The notes: generated by a model from the letters alone, not told the origin. A stretch of DNA of 64,000 bases from Xanthomonas campestris pv. badrii (GCF_012848175.1 NZ_CP051651.1:3038001-3102000), one strand, 5' to 3'. Positions 26,701-34,334 are shown, numbered from the stretch's first letter. Made by a program: numbers and translations.

Positions 26701-27812
26701 CCGCTGGGCACACGCTGCTTGCCGATCAGCTCCAGATCGACATAGCGACGCACGCCTTCCAGGTAATCGGCCGCCTGCGGCAGTTCGAGGATGCGCAAGG
26801 CACCGCCGACTTCGCCCAGCAGGTGCGGCACATCGGCCAGGCGCGCGTGGTCCCAGTTGGTTTCGATGAAGGCGACGAAGTGCTCGCGCGCCGCGCCGAA
26901 ATTGGCGATTGCTTCCTGCGCCAGCACGTCCACGGTGCGGCGCACCTCCGACGAGGTGGCACTGTTGCTGGCTTCGTTGCCATCGCCGATGGCGGCGCCG
27001 AGGCTGGCGACCTGATCATCCAGCGAGGCATCCACGTACAGCAGCGCGCCGGCGATATCCAGCAGCACGCTTTCGTCCATCTGCACCTGGCCGTCGACCA
27101 CGCGCGCCAGCGCATCGCGCTGCTGCACGACGACATTGCGTGCCACGCCCAGGCCCATCATGCCCAGGGTGTCGGCCACGCTGCCGAGATCGTTGACCTG
27201 GGTCTGCAACTCGGCGATCTCGCCGCCGGTGCGCAGGTGCAGGTCCAGCGCGTCCTTGACGCGCAGCAATTCTTCCTTGACCGCGCTGCCGACCGTGTCG
27301 AGCAGCTCGCGATTGCGCCCGGAAAGGCTGCCGCGGGCGTGATCCAGCTCGGCTTCGGTGGCGACACCGGCCTGCGGATCGAACGCGAACAACACGCTTT
27401 CATTCAGACCCGGCTGGCCACGCGTGGCGCGGATTTCGTTGAGCAGCGGCAGCAGCACGATCGGAATGTCGCGATGGCCGTTCTGCAGGCGCTCCAGGTA
27501 ATCGGGCAGCAGCACGGTGCCGCGCATCAGCATGGCGCAGGCTTCGTCGCGGTCGGCCACCTCGCCGGCCTGCACGGCCTGGGCCAGCAGTTCCAGCTCT
27601 TCGGCCACCATGGCCGGCGCGTACAGCTCGACCATGCGCAAGGTGCCCTGCACCTGGTGCAGGTAGCCGGCGCAGAACCGCATCCGACTGGTGTCGGACG
27701 GTTCTTCGGCGAAGTATTCGATCTCGTTGCGCGCCTGGCGCAAGGTCTCGTCCAGCTCCGGCTTGACCCAGCCCAGCGCGGCGTGGCTCATCGCATCGCG
27801 AAGCGCACTCAT
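20772..27812 (-). CDS. chpA: ChpA (PilL-type) hybrid chemosensory histidine kinase
   Basis: Very large CheA-type kinase of 2346 residues controlling twitching motility. In order: a FimS/Hpt-like N-terminal region with LHQVQGTLRM near 51; Hpt domains with VFHTLKGSGR (near 785), AVHTMSGAF (near 942) and DLHTLKGGAR (near 1622); a long acidic Ala/Asp/His/Glu-rich linker at about 1090-1550; the P3 dimerisation and P4 ATPase domains (N-box APLEHMLRNSVAHG near 1935, then DDGAGLD and GRGVGMDVV); a CheW-like P5 domain; and a C-terminal receiver with phospho-acceptor Asp near 2271 in LLDIEMPRMDG. It should phosphorylate PilG and PilH. Xanthomonas and Pseudomonas ChpA proteins are of similar length. No pilK lies between pilJ and chpA. 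Confidence 0.95.
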   Translation of the reverse strand: MSALRDAMSHAALGWVKPELDETLRQARNEIEYFAEEPSDTSRMRFCAGYLHQVQGTLRMVELYAPAMVAEELELLAQAVQAGEVADRDEACAMLMRGTVLLPDYLERLQNGHRDIPIVLLPLLNEIRATRGQPGLNESVLFAFDPQAGVATEAELDHARGSLSGRNRELLDTVGSAVKEELLRVKDALDLHLRTGGEIAELQTQVNDLGSVADTLGMMGLGVARNVVVQQRDALARVVDGQVQMDESVLLDIAGALLYVDASLDDQVASLGAAIGDGNEASNSATSSEVRRTVDVLAQEAIANFGAAREHFVAFIETNWDHARLADVPHLLGEVGGALRILELPQAADYLEGVRRYVDLELIGKQRVPSGRQLDTLADAMASLEYYLEALRERRPGREEILDITRNSLETLRYWPLPSGQPSELPVGADQPGSVVEPQPVAVGGLQLAGTPDAAANDAAPVAALEWTNATVVESPFAASAVHDTGAAATDTVFSFDPVAAEETVSGQAHVPFTVAPLELSDDGAQAPGGWQLETTEQVAPLAPSAFDPVLAEQEGHLANEAAQVSYTVDLSALEQEHAAAPAVADEAPLQIEQISLPGDADQADAPLEFIAENQARRAQVSIEDAFSPPPAPPALPQEPDGPFVDTVPDAPDAPAEAAAEQTTPRVQQAVVSEFELDAASAAFLADLDAAAAQFDTERPQFSPGSPDTAADTAPVQAPGASVPVAADAGIFGGFGDSDIDDDIREVFLEEFDEELVNLGQLLPVWRAAPNSPDNLRPIRRVFHTLKGSGRLVGASVLGEFSWKIESMLNRVLDNSRPPSPAVVAMVELAYEVLPQFNAALRHQGRIHADLPEIQAIAERVAAGEEVYYVPAAATPASAEVPAAAAVAGASAASGGTPASVDSVLREILEAEVATHLETVNAWLQATQAAPQLATEELLRAVHTMSGAFAMTDVPEITLVTTPAESYVKRLLAASATPSPDGIDAIAAMAAAIATTVSALRAEAPLIPSFAPLTERLRALVDTLPEAQWPPQAFLEDLDDVDAAGEEAVAGDTTVELTGVQDLSQYLDASALPSDAASPTQLADHTHDAEASAEAPIAVDELADAEADQDAADALQAPAPDEHDPLWQDQHAAHVDTAQTAADDAAAVQGDAVGADHHEAAAQADDAHDTLADEPAVDADAWDATERQPADAADAALAHDAAQVPADAADTQAHAVSNADASFAAHDPAAGDPAADGTDSGVSTQDTVVVDELADAEAALGQAQTLASADDAHAVADDATVESIDALEAVHTDAPVGEEAPAAIAEDWTPETTALDSVSTDHALSQTDRGEEEHINVSSDADATAPVHSEDVAGQAGEDEAAPSHDADADAQHAAQSDVDAEADAEQSQPEQPAAWDMPSETHADSGEHTETAEHTAVEDATHGEHVAEIEAEHADAAQSAQQDDAVHADAALPEHTIESVQAFEMAHAADQVEQAGDPQSDIAPEAHAEPVAETDAQHDGEPASMDATATTDQVEHSEQAGHADAAEHQASASERAAEPADTAAAFSAPVEDAARTDTVSNDVGAAFDVGPLNFDQLDGELIDIFVEEGRDLLDHSDGLIARMREMPEDREVLNGLQRDLHTLKGGARMAGINAIGDLGHAIESLLEAVAANRTDIDRDDVRLFERGFDRLHQLLTRTGMHRAVAMPTDLVEAFETRTRGRNAAEPSDADVRAIAKASVEPAPLSAPIPVEGQSEEDFLPRVQQEQVRVRADLLDRLVNHAGEVAIYRSRLEQQMGAFRGAMGELDRTNARLRDQLRRLDLETEAQIVARYQREQDQGDRTFDPLELDRFSTLQQLSRALNESAADLGGLQGVLEDLSRQYDGLLQQQSRVSSELQDGLMRARMVPFDGLVPRLRRVVRQAASDTGKQVHLVLEGTQGELDRNVLDRMVAPLEHMLRNSVAHGLETPEQRRDAGKPEEGSIAIRLRREGSEIVLEVADDGAGLDREAIRRRGQQRGLIEAGQELSEAELDGLIFASGFSTSEQVSQLAGRGVGMDVVRNEVRQLGGSVDIHSVRGQGVTFTLRLPQTLAVTQAVFVRIGDTTFAVPVASVSGIGRISRTRYESGEGGYHYAGEEYVLHDLGSLVGQAAARADGQAQVPLLLVRAGDLRAAVAIDQVLGNREIVVKPVGLQIASVPGIYGATITGDGRVVVILDVAPLVRRYLSQPARPALDTPAEAQRQVPLVMVVDDSLTMRKVTSRVLERHNLDVTTARDGVEALELLEERVPDLMLLDIEMPRMDGYELATAMRADPRFKAVPIVMITSRSGEKHRQRAFEIGVQRYLGKPYQELDLMRNVYDLLGIARVRD

Positions 27813-27925
27813 TGCAGCCCCCTGACTACGGCCGGCACGCCGCTTGCGCGGCCACCGGTCACTTCCTGTATCGACGTAATGCGACTACGCGCCATCTGCT
27901 GATCCTTTCCCGTTCCGCGTCGTGG

Positions 27926-29962
27926 TCACGCCGGCAGCTTGAAGTCGGCGACCGAACGGCGCAGATCGGCAGCGAGCTGAGCCAGGTTGCCGATCGACTC
28001 GGCCGTCTGCTCCGCACCCTGCGATGTCTGGCTGGTGATCTGTCGGATCACGCCCATGGTCTGTGTGATGTCCGTCGCTGCAGCCGACTGCTGGTGCGCG
28101 GCGATGGAGATGTTCTTGATCAGGTTGTTCAAGGCGTTGGACACGCGCTCGATTTCAGTCAGCGCGGTACCGGCGTCTTCGGCCAGGCGTGCACCGGACA
28201 CCACTTCGGAGGTGGTCTGCTCCATCGAGCTGACCGCTTCGTTGGTATCGGCCTGAATGGTCTGCACCAGGCCTTCGATGCGTCGGGTCGCACTGGAGGT
28301 GCGTTCTGCCAGGCGCTGCACTTCGTCGGCCACCACCGCGAAACCGCGACCGGCCTCGCCTGCGGATGCGGCCTGCACCGCGGCGTTGAGCGCCAGGATA
28401 TTGGTCTGCTCGGAAATGTCGTTGATCAGTTCCACGATCGAGCCGATCTCCTGCGAAGACTCGCCCAGGCGCTTGATGCGCTTGGAGGTTTCCTGGATCT
28501 GGTCGCGGATCTGGTCCATGCCCTGGATCGTCTCGCGCACCACGCCGGCACCCTCGGCGGCGATGACCACCGAGCGCTGCGCCACTTCGGCCGACTCGGT
28601 GGAGTTGCGCGACACCTGTTCGATGCTGGCCGCGATTTCGCTGATGCGCTCGGAGGCGGTGGTGATCTGGTTGGCCTGCTGGCCGGCCGCTTCGGCCAGC
28701 TGCATGGCCGTGGCCTGGGTTTCCTGGGTCGACACGGCCACCTTGGCGGAGGTGTCGTTGATGGTGGTCACCAGGTGACGCAGTTCGTCCACGGCGTAGT
28801 TGATCGCGTCCGCGATCGCGCCGGTCATGTCCTCGGTCACCGAGGCTTTCACGGTCAGGTCGCCCTCACCGAGCGAGCTGATTTCGTCCAGCAACCGCAT
28901 GATCGCCTGCTGGTTGCGGCTGTTGAATTCCACCTGTGCCTGGTAGCGCACGTCCTGCTCGCGGGTCCGTACCCGCACCGAGCTCCAGACGAAGCCGATG
29001 ATGGCCAGCAAGGCGAGCAGGCCGGACACCACGCCCAGCCAGAAGTTGGGAAACAGGCGGGTGTCGCGCACCGAACCGAACGCGGAGAACGCGTCGAACA
29101 GCTTCTTGCTGTCGTCGAGCATCTTGCCCGAGCCGGCGGTCAGCGCCGCGGCCGAGGACTGCGCCGCGAACAGGTTGCGCGAGCTGGCGAGGATGGCGTC
29201 GACGTCCTTCTTCATCGTCGCCCACTGCGTCTGCGACTGTTCCAGCGCCGCCAGGGCGGCCGGGTTGCGCACCGCGGCGATGCCGAGTTCGTCGTTGCCT
29301 GCGCGCAGGCCTTCCAGCATCTGGGTGAACACCACCGAGTCGCGTGCCAGCGCGTCGCCGGAGGCGGCGGCATTGGCGCCGCCGGCGCGCATTTCGGTCA
29401 CCCGGCGCGCCATGGTGCCGGCCACCACGACCTGCTGCAGGGTGTTGTAGATCTGCGAGGCGGGCGCGCCGCTGACCGTCATCGCGCGCACCACTTCGTT
29501 CAACTGCGCCTGCAGCTGCGGCACGCTGCCGGAGAAGCGTTCGGCGTTGCCGGCCAGGCCGAGCACCGCCGGTTCGCTGGCGATGACCTGGTCGGCATTC
29601 TTGCTGAGCGGCACCCAGGTCGCCTTGAGCTGCGCCATCGCGCTGGCCACCGAGCCTTCCTGGCCGTAGCGGCCATCGAGTTCGCTCACCGTGCTGTCGA
29701 TGCGGCCCTTGGTCTCCTTGAAGGCGGCAAAGGCCTTGGCGTCACCGGACACCGCTTCACGGCCCTGGTTGGCCAGCTGCTGCGAGAGTACCTGCAGGTC
29801 GGCTGCGCCGGTGCCGGCACCGGCAAGGCGACTTCCCTGCCAGGTGGCGACGCCGGTGTTGGCGCCGAACACGATCATCGACAACACCAGCAGGCCAAGC
29901 CAGAAGCTGGTGCTGACGCTGCCGAGCTTGTTGGTCTTGCGGGCGTCCGGGGCGGTACTCAT
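27926..29962 (-). CDS. pilJ: Twitching-motility methyl-accepting chemoreceptor PilJ
   Basis: Chemoreceptor of 678 residues. Transmembrane segment 1 is at about 19-42 (TSFWLGLLVLSMIVFGANTGVATW). A periplasmic PilJ-type sensor spans about 45-300 and transmembrane segment 2 about 305-327. A HAMP-like stretch and the cytoplasmic signalling domain follow. The receptor tip reads ILALNAAVQAASAGEAGRGFAVVADEVQRLAERT, a close match to the family hairpin (usually AAIEAARAGEQGRGF). PilJ is the sensor of the type IV pilus Chp system and signals through PilI and ChpC to ChpA. It lies in the leftward pil-chp operon, 38 bases after pilI, with 113 non-coding bases before chpA where Pseudomonas has pilK. Confidence 0.95.
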   Translation of the reverse strand: MSTAPDARKTNKLGSVSTSFWLGLLVLSMIVFGANTGVATWQGSRLAGAGTGAADLQVLSQQLANQGREAVSGDAKAFAAFKETKGRIDSTVSELDGRYGQEGSVASAMAQLKATWVPLSKNADQVIASEPAVLGLAGNAERFSGSVPQLQAQLNEVVRAMTVSGAPASQIYNTLQQVVVAGTMARRVTEMRAGGANAAASGDALARDSVVFTQMLEGLRAGNDELGIAAVRNPAALAALEQSQTQWATMKKDVDAILASSRNLFAAQSSAAALTAGSGKMLDDSKKLFDAFSAFGSVRDTRLFPNFWLGVVSGLLALLAIIGFVWSSVRVRTREQDVRYQAQVEFNSRNQQAIMRLLDEISSLGEGDLTVKASVTEDMTGAIADAINYAVDELRHLVTTINDTSAKVAVSTQETQATAMQLAEAAGQQANQITTASERISEIAASIEQVSRNSTESAEVAQRSVVIAAEGAGVVRETIQGMDQIRDQIQETSKRIKRLGESSQEIGSIVELINDISEQTNILALNAAVQAASAGEAGRGFAVVADEVQRLAERTSSATRRIEGLVQTIQADTNEAVSSMEQTTSEVVSGARLAEDAGTALTEIERVSNALNNLIKNISIAAHQQSAAATDITQTMGVIRQITSQTSQGAEQTAESIGNLAQLAADLRRSVADFKLPA

Positions 29963-30001
29963 GGTTCGACCTCGATCTGTATGACGTGGCGGGGTCGCGG
30001 C

Positions 30002-30532
30002 TCAGGCCGCGGCCTGCCGGAATTCAGGAGTGCGCGACAGCAACGCCAGGGAGAACACGCCCCAGTCCTGCGTCTCGTTGCGGAAGGCACGGTCGATGAA
30101 GTGCGCGTAGCGGCCTTGCGCCAGCTCGCCAGGCTCGACCGCCTGCGCCTGTTCGAAGCTACGCTGGCCGTAGAGCTCGTCGATGGTCAGCGCGACGTCG
30201 CCGCCGCTCTGACGCATGATCAGCACCCGCTGGCCTTCCTGCAGCACCGTGCGCCGGCCCTCCAGGAACTGCTTCAGATCGATCACCGGGAACAGGTTGC
30301 CGCGCAGGTTGCCCACGCCCAGCAACCAGGGCTGGGCGCCCGGCACCGGCGTCACCGGCGGCATCGGCACGATTTCCGCCACTTCGCGGAAGTCCGAGAC
30401 CAGCCGCCGGGTACCGACGCGATAGCCGACGCCACGCCAGATGTCTGCGGAGAACTGGCGTTCCGGCAGCGGCGTGGCGTGCGCAAGACTACGCCGCTCG
30501 TAGTCTTCGAGAATGTCGAATGGAGAGCGCAT
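30002..30532 (-). CDS. pilI: CheW-like coupling protein PilI
   Basis: CheW-domain protein of 176 residues. The start at 30532 overlaps the pilH stop (TGATG), so a longer upstream frame is a shadow of pilH. Recognisable parts are YRVGTRRLVSDFREVAEIVPMPPVTPVPGAQPWLLGVGNLRGNLFPVIDLKQFL (the classic CheW core) and a C-terminal PilI-specific tail with FIDRAFRNETQDWGVF. It couples PilJ to ChpA at the inner membrane. Translational coupling to pilH argues for matched production. Confidence 0.94.
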   Translation of the reverse strand: MRSPFDILEDYERRSLAHATPLPERQFSADIWRGVGYRVGTRRLVSDFREVAEIVPMPPVTPVPGAQPWLLGVGNLRGNLFPVIDLKQFLEGRRTVLQEGQRVLIMRQSGGDVALTIDELYGQRSFEQAQAVEPGELAQGRYAHFIDRAFRNETQDWGVFSLALLSRTPEFRQAAA

Positions 30533-30894
30533 CAACGCACCAGTTGTTTGATGCGTGCAATCAGATCGTCTTCGCGCGGCGGCTTGACGATGTAATCGCT
30601 GGCACCTTGTCGCAAACCCCAGGCCTTGTCGGTTTCCATGCCCTTGGTGCTGACCAGCAGCACGGGGATGTCCTTGGTGGCCTGGTCGCGTGCGAGTGCA
30701 CGCGTTGCCTGGAAGCCGCTCATGCCGGGCAGCACCACATCCATCAGCACCAGATCGGGCGCCTGGCTGCGAACCAGCTCCAGTCCCTCTTCGGCGTTGT
30801 CGGTGGCGACGACCGTATGGCCAGCTTTTTCCAGCCATTGACTGAAGACTGCCCGATCGGTGGGCGAGTCCTCGATCAATATAATTCGAGCCAT
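30532..30894 (-). CDS. pilH: Twitching-motility response regulator PilH
   Basis: Single-domain CheY-like receiver of 120 residues. It has the acidic pair in ILIEDSPTDRAVF, the phospho-acceptor Asp in LVLMDVVLPGMSGF, Thr/Ser in VLLVSTKGM and Lys in DYIVKPPRED. There is no output domain, so it works by protein contact. PilH with PilG receives phosphate from ChpA and sets pilus extension and retraction. It lies 18 bases after pilG and overlaps pilI. The order G then H follows P. aeruginosa, and its length and DxxLPGMSGF loop fit PilH. Confidence 0.93.
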   Translation of the reverse strand: MARIILIEDSPTDRAVFSQWLEKAGHTVVATDNAEEGLELVRSQAPDLVLMDVVLPGMSGFQATRALARDQATKDIPVLLVSTKGMETDKAWGLRQGASDYIVKPPREDDLIARIKQLVR

Positions 30895-30911
30895 GTTGCC
30901 TTTCCCCCTGG

Positions 30912-31313
30912 TCAGGCGTGGACGTACGTGCGGATCGCGCTCAGTAATTCTTCACGTGTGAATGGCTTGGTCAGATATTGCTCGGAGCCGACGATGCGGC
31001 CGCGTGCCTTGTCGAACAGGCCATCCTTGGACGACAACATGATCACCGGCGTCGACTTGAAGAGCTGGTTGCCCTTGATCAACGCGCAGGTCTGGTACCC
31101 ATCCAGACGCGGCATCATGATGTCCACAAAGATGATCTGAGGTTGCTGGTCCGCAATCTTGGCCAGTGCCTCGAAACCATCCGTCGCTGTCACTACTTCA
31201 CACCCTTCGCGCTTCAACAGCGTTTCGGCGGTGCGGCGAATGGTTTTCGAATCATCGATCACCATCACCTTCAGTCCTGCGAGTTCCCCACCCGCAGCAA
31301 TGTTTTCACTCAT
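30912..31313 (-). CDS. pilG: Twitching-motility response regulator PilG
   Basis: Receiver-domain protein of about 133 residues. ATG 31313 (MSENIAAGG) is chosen over the longer frame from 31391 because PilG proteins begin about ten residues before the VMVIDDSKTIRRTAE motif. Other features are the phospho-acceptor Asp in IIFVDIMMPRLDGY, the SSKDG switch segment and the Lys in YLTKPFTREEL. No output domain is present. It is the first gene of the leftward pilGHIJ-chpABC operon; the promoter must lie in the 236-base region shared with divergent gshB. It is needed for pilus assembly and polar control in related bacteria. Confidence 0.94.
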   Translation of the reverse strand: MSENIAAGGELAGLKVMVIDDSKTIRRTAETLLKREGCEVVTATDGFEALAKIADQQPQIIFVDIMMPRLDGYQTCALIKGNQLFKSTPVIMLSSKDGLFDKARGRIVGSEQYLTKPFTREELLSAIRTYVHA

Positions 31314-31549
31314 GCAAATATCCCCGGGCGCGCAACGCTTCATCCCTTCCGGCGTCGCTACGAAACTGCATGTATATCCCAAGACCCGCATCGACTGTCA
31401 AGGGCGCGTTGCCGGGGCCCCGCCAGGCGGACGTTCCGACTGCGTCCGGGTGCGTTTCGGCCGGCAAGTCGCGCATTCGCAACCGGCCGGGCGCGCCATC
31501 GCCCGCCGCTTGAAGTTACCATCGGCAACCTGTTCGAAAGGTTTAGCCC

Positions 31550-32500
31550 ATGTCGCTCGACGTCGTTGTGGTGATGGACCCCATCGCCTCCATCAAGATC
31601 GCCAAAGACACCACCTTCGCCATGCTGCTGGAGGCCCAGCGCCGTGGGCACCACCTGCATTACGTGCGCCCGGGCGGGCTGAGCCTGCGCGAGGGCCGCG
31701 CGGTGGCGCAGGTCGCGCCGCTGAGCGTGCGCGAGGACAAGACCAGCTGGTTCACCCTGGGCGAGTTCGCCGAACTGGCGTTCGGCCCCGGCCAGGTAGT
31801 GCTGATGCGCAAGGACCCGCCGGTTGACGCGGAGTTCATCTACGACACCCAGGTGCTGAGCGTGGCGCAGCGCGCCGGCGCGCAGATCGTCAACGACCCG
31901 CAGGGCCTGCGCGACTACAACGAGAAGCTGGCCGCGCTGCTGTTCCCGCAATGCTGCCCGCCCACCCTGGTCAGCCGCGACTCTGCCGCGCTCAAGGCGT
32001 TCGTGCTGGAGCATGGCCAGGCCGTGCTCAAGCCGCTGGACGGCATGGGCGGGCGTTCGATCTTCCGCAGCGGCACCGGCGACCCCAACCTCAATGTGAT
32101 CCTGGAGACGCTGACCGACGGCAACCGCAAGCTGACCCTGGCGCAGCGCTTCATCCCCGACATCACTGCCGGCGACAAGCGCATCCTGTTGGTGGACGGC
32201 GAGCCGGTCGATTACTGCCTGGCGCGGATTCCGCAGGGCGACGAATTCCGCGGCAACCTGGCCGCCGGCGGGCGCGGCGAAGGCCGGCCATTGTCCGAAC
32301 GCGACCGCTGGATCGCCGCGCAGGTGGGCCCGGAAATGCGCCGCCGCGGCATGCGCTTCGTCGGCCTGGACGTGATCGGCGATTACCTGACCGAGGTCAA
32401 CGTCACCAGCCCCACCTGCGTGCGCGAGCTGGACGCGCAGTTCGGGCTGAACATCGCCGGGCTGCTGTTCGATGCGATCGAGGCCGGCGCCGCGCAATGA
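31550..32500 (+). CDS. gshB: Glutathione synthetase
   Basis: ATP-grasp enzyme of 316 residues, the usual GshB length, which joins gamma-glutamylcysteine to glycine. Visible landmarks are VVVMDPIASIKIAKDTTFAML at the N-terminus, MRKDPPVDAEFIYDTQVL, NDPQGLRDYNEKL, KPLDGMGGRSIFR in the ATP-binding region, the glycine-rich loop AAGGRGEGRPLSERD, and LDVIGDYLTEVNVTSPTC at the C-terminus. A GAAAGG Shine-Dalgarno sequence precedes ATG 31550. It is divergent from pilG, and its stop overlaps the next gene (tonB-like) as ATGA. The same neighbours occur in Pseudomonas aeruginosa. Confidence 0.97.
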   Translation: MSLDVVVVMDPIASIKIAKDTTFAMLLEAQRRGHHLHYVRPGGLSLREGRAVAQVAPLSVREDKTSWFTLGEFAELAFGPGQVVLMRKDPPVDAEFIYDTQVLSVAQRAGAQIVNDPQGLRDYNEKLAALLFPQCCPPTLVSRDSAALKAFVLEHGQAVLKPLDGMGGRSIFRSGTGDPNLNVILETLTDGNRKLTLAQRFIPDITAGDKRILLVDGEPVDYCLARIPQGDEFRGNLAAGGRGEGRPLSERDRWIAAQVGPEMRRRGMRFVGLDVIGDYLTEVNVTSPTCVRELDAQFGLNIAGLLFDAIEAGAAQ

Positions 32501-33372
32501 GCACGGCCGCGGCCCTGCCTGCAGCGATGGACGAACGCCGGCGGCTGACCACCACGCTGGTGATCTCGCTGTTGCTGCACGGCGCGCTGATCCTGGGGGT
32601 GGGCTTTGCGGTCAGCGAGGACGCGCCGCTGGTCCCGACCCTGGACGTGATCTTCAGCCAGACCAGCACCCCACTGACGCCCAAGCAGGCCGACTTCCTG
32701 GCCCAGGCCAACCAGCAGGGCGGCGGCGACCACGACACCGCCCAGCGCCCGCGCGACAGCCAGCCAGGCGTGGTGCCGCAGGACCGCACCGGCCTGGCGC
32801 CGCAGGCGCAACGCGCCACCAGCGTGAACGCACCGCAGCCGACCCAGACCCGGGTGGTGAGCAGCCGCCGTGGCGAACAGGCCGTGCCGACGCCGCAACC
32901 GACCCCGCAGACCGACCCACTCACCCCGGCCGATGCGCAACGCATCCAGCGCGATGCGGAGATGGCCCGGCTGGCGGCCGAGGTGCACCTGCGCTCGGAA
33001 CAGTACGCCAAGCGCCCGAATCGCAAGTTCGTCTCCGCCAGTACCCGCGAATACGCCTACGCCAACTACCTGCGCGCCTGGGTGGACCGCGCCGAGCGCG
33101 TGGGCAACCTGAATTATCCGGACGATGCCCGCCGCCGCCGGCTGGGCGGCAAGGTGGTCATCAGCGTGGGCGTGCGCCGCGACGGCAGCGTGGAAAGCAG
33201 CCGCGTGCTGGTCTCCAGCGGGATCCCGACGCTGGACGCCGCCGCGTTGCGGGTGGTGCAGCTGGCACAGCCGTTCCCGCCCCTGCCCAGGACCAAGGAC
33301 GACGTGGACATCCTCGAGGTGACGCGCACCTGGCTGTTCCTGCCCGATGGTGAGTTGCACGACGACCGCTGA
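32497..33372 (+). CDS. TonB-like energy transducer (TonB3-like, twitching-linked)
   Basis: Protein of 291 residues with TonB layout: a short cytoplasmic N-terminus, one membrane anchor at about 19-40 (TTTLVISLLLHGALILGVGFAV), a Pro/Gln-rich periplasmic spacer to about 150, and a C-terminal TonB domain (about 200-285; YPDDARRRRLGGKVVISVGVRRDGSVESSRVL). It starts at ATG 32497, overlapping the gshB stop. The order tonB-like, gshB, pilG matches tonB3-gshB-pilG of P. aeruginosa, where TonB3 is required for twitching. A similar role here is inference; canonical TonB proteins that serve iron receptors are normally encoded with exbBD, which are absent here. Confidence 0.85.
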   Translation: MSTAAALPAAMDERRRLTTTLVISLLLHGALILGVGFAVSEDAPLVPTLDVIFSQTSTPLTPKQADFLAQANQQGGGDHDTAQRPRDSQPGVVPQDRTGLAPQAQRATSVNAPQPTQTRVVSSRRGEQAVPTPQPTPQTDPLTPADAQRIQRDAEMARLAAEVHLRSEQYAKRPNRKFVSASTREYAYANYLRAWVDRAERVGNLNYPDDARRRRLGGKVVISVGVRRDGSVESSRVLVSSGIPTLDAAALRVVQLAQPFPPLPRTKDDVDILEVTRTWLFLPDGELHDDR

Positions 33373-33403
33373 CACACGCCCAGGCGCGCGCTGTGCGTCC
33401 AGT

Positions 33404-33426
33404 GGTGGCCAGGATCTCAGGCCACC
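33404..33426. terminator. Short hairpin between convergent genes
   Basis: GGTGGCC (33404-33410) pairs perfectly with GGCCACC (33420-33426) across nine bases. It lies at the meeting point of the tonB-like gene and the leftward ADP-ribosylglycohydrolase gene, overlapping the last codons of the latter. No T-tract is present on either side, so intrinsic termination is uncertain. Confidence 0.3.
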
Positions 33427-34334
33427 TGCGCCGCGGCGTGCAACCGGTCGGCCACCGTCATGATCTCGGCTGCGTCCTGCACGCGTTCGCGCCAGGCGGC
33501 GGGGATGCCCTCCACACCATAGAACGCGCCGGCGAGCTGGCCGCAGATCGCCGCGGTGGTGTCGGCATCGTCGCCCAGGTTGGCCGCGCGCAGCACCGCC
33601 TCGGCGAAGGTGCCGGTAGTGGCGAAGCACCACAGCGCCGCCGATAGCGCATCCACCACGTAGCCGGTGCCGCGGATCTGCGCTGCCGGCACCGCTGCAT
33701 GGTCGCGCGCGGCCAGGGCCTGCACGGCCGGGGAGACCATTGCTTCGCACGACGTGCGCAGCACCTGAGCGCGCGTTGCGCCGAGCAGGGCGGCCCGCAT
33801 CTGGGCCGCGAACAACCGGCAGGCGTCCAGTGCTTCGGCGGCGGCATGGGTGGTGCGCGAGCTGTCGGCGGCACGCTCGCCCAGCTCGCCGGGGCGATGC
33901 GCGTAGTACATCGCCACCGACGCCAACCGCATCAGGGATCCATTGCCGGCCGCGCGCGGATCGGCGCTGCCGCTGAAGGCGGGGCCGCCATCGAGATAGC
34001 GCTCCAGCGCCTGGCGCACGGTGTTGCCGATATCGAAACAGCGGCCGGTGCTGCTGAGGTAGCCGTGCTGATACCAGTTGCAATAGCGATTCATCTGGTC
34101 GGCGGGATCGAAGCCTTGCCGGTGCAGCAGGCTGTGCGCCAGGCACAGCGCCATCGAGGTGTCGTCGGTCCACTGCCCTGCACGCAGGGCGAACGGACCA
34201 CCGCCGTGCATGTCGTCGATCGGCGTGAAGCTGCCGGGCGCCTGGAATTCCAGCGTGGTGCCCAGCGCATCGCCGACTGCCAGACCTAGCAGGCAGCCGC
34301 GAAACCGCGCGCGTTCGAGATCGCCGTGGGTCAT
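33417..34334 (-). CDS. ADP-ribosylglycohydrolase family protein
   Basis: Protein of 305 residues of the DraG/ARH family, which removes ADP-ribose from proteins or other acceptors using two metal ions. Metal-binding motifs are visible: WTDDTSMAL near the N-terminal third and GDDADTTAAICGQLAGAFYG near the C-terminus. The family opening FRGCLLGLAVGDALGTTLEF and the middle segment AAGNGSLMR are also present. The start at 34334 overlaps the tsaB stop (ATGA), so the much longer upstream frame is a shadow. No partner ADP-ribosyltransferase is seen in the window, so the substrate is unknown. It is cytoplasmic and translationally coupled to tsaB. Confidence 0.92.
   Translation of the reverse strand: MTHGDLERARFRGCLLGLAVGDALGTTLEFQAPGSFTPIDDMHGGGPFALRAGQWTDDTSMALCLAHSLLHRQGFDPADQMNRYCNWYQHGYLSSTGRCFDIGNTVRQALERYLDGGPAFSGSADPRAAGNGSLMRLASVAMYYAHRPGELGERAADSSRTTHAAAEALDACRLFAAQMRAALLGATRAQVLRTSCEAMVSPAVQALAARDHAAVPAAQIRGTGYVVDALSAALWCFATTGTFAEAVLRAANLGDDADTTAAICGQLAGAFYGVEGIPAAWRERVQDAAEIMTVADRLHAAAQVA

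Noticed and set aside
20247..27902. A 2551-codon open frame on the + strand, antisense to chpA and chpB.
   Set aside because: Long antisense frames are common opposite GC-rich genes with strong third-position G/C bias. The opposite strand has clear ChpA domains, while this frame is rich in Arg, His and Gln with no recognisable domain or start context.
31951..33372. A 473-codon plus frame covering part of gshB and the TonB-like gene.
   Set aside because: The first 180 codons are a shadow of gshB; the TonB-like protein starts at ATG 32497 with a proper membrane anchor.
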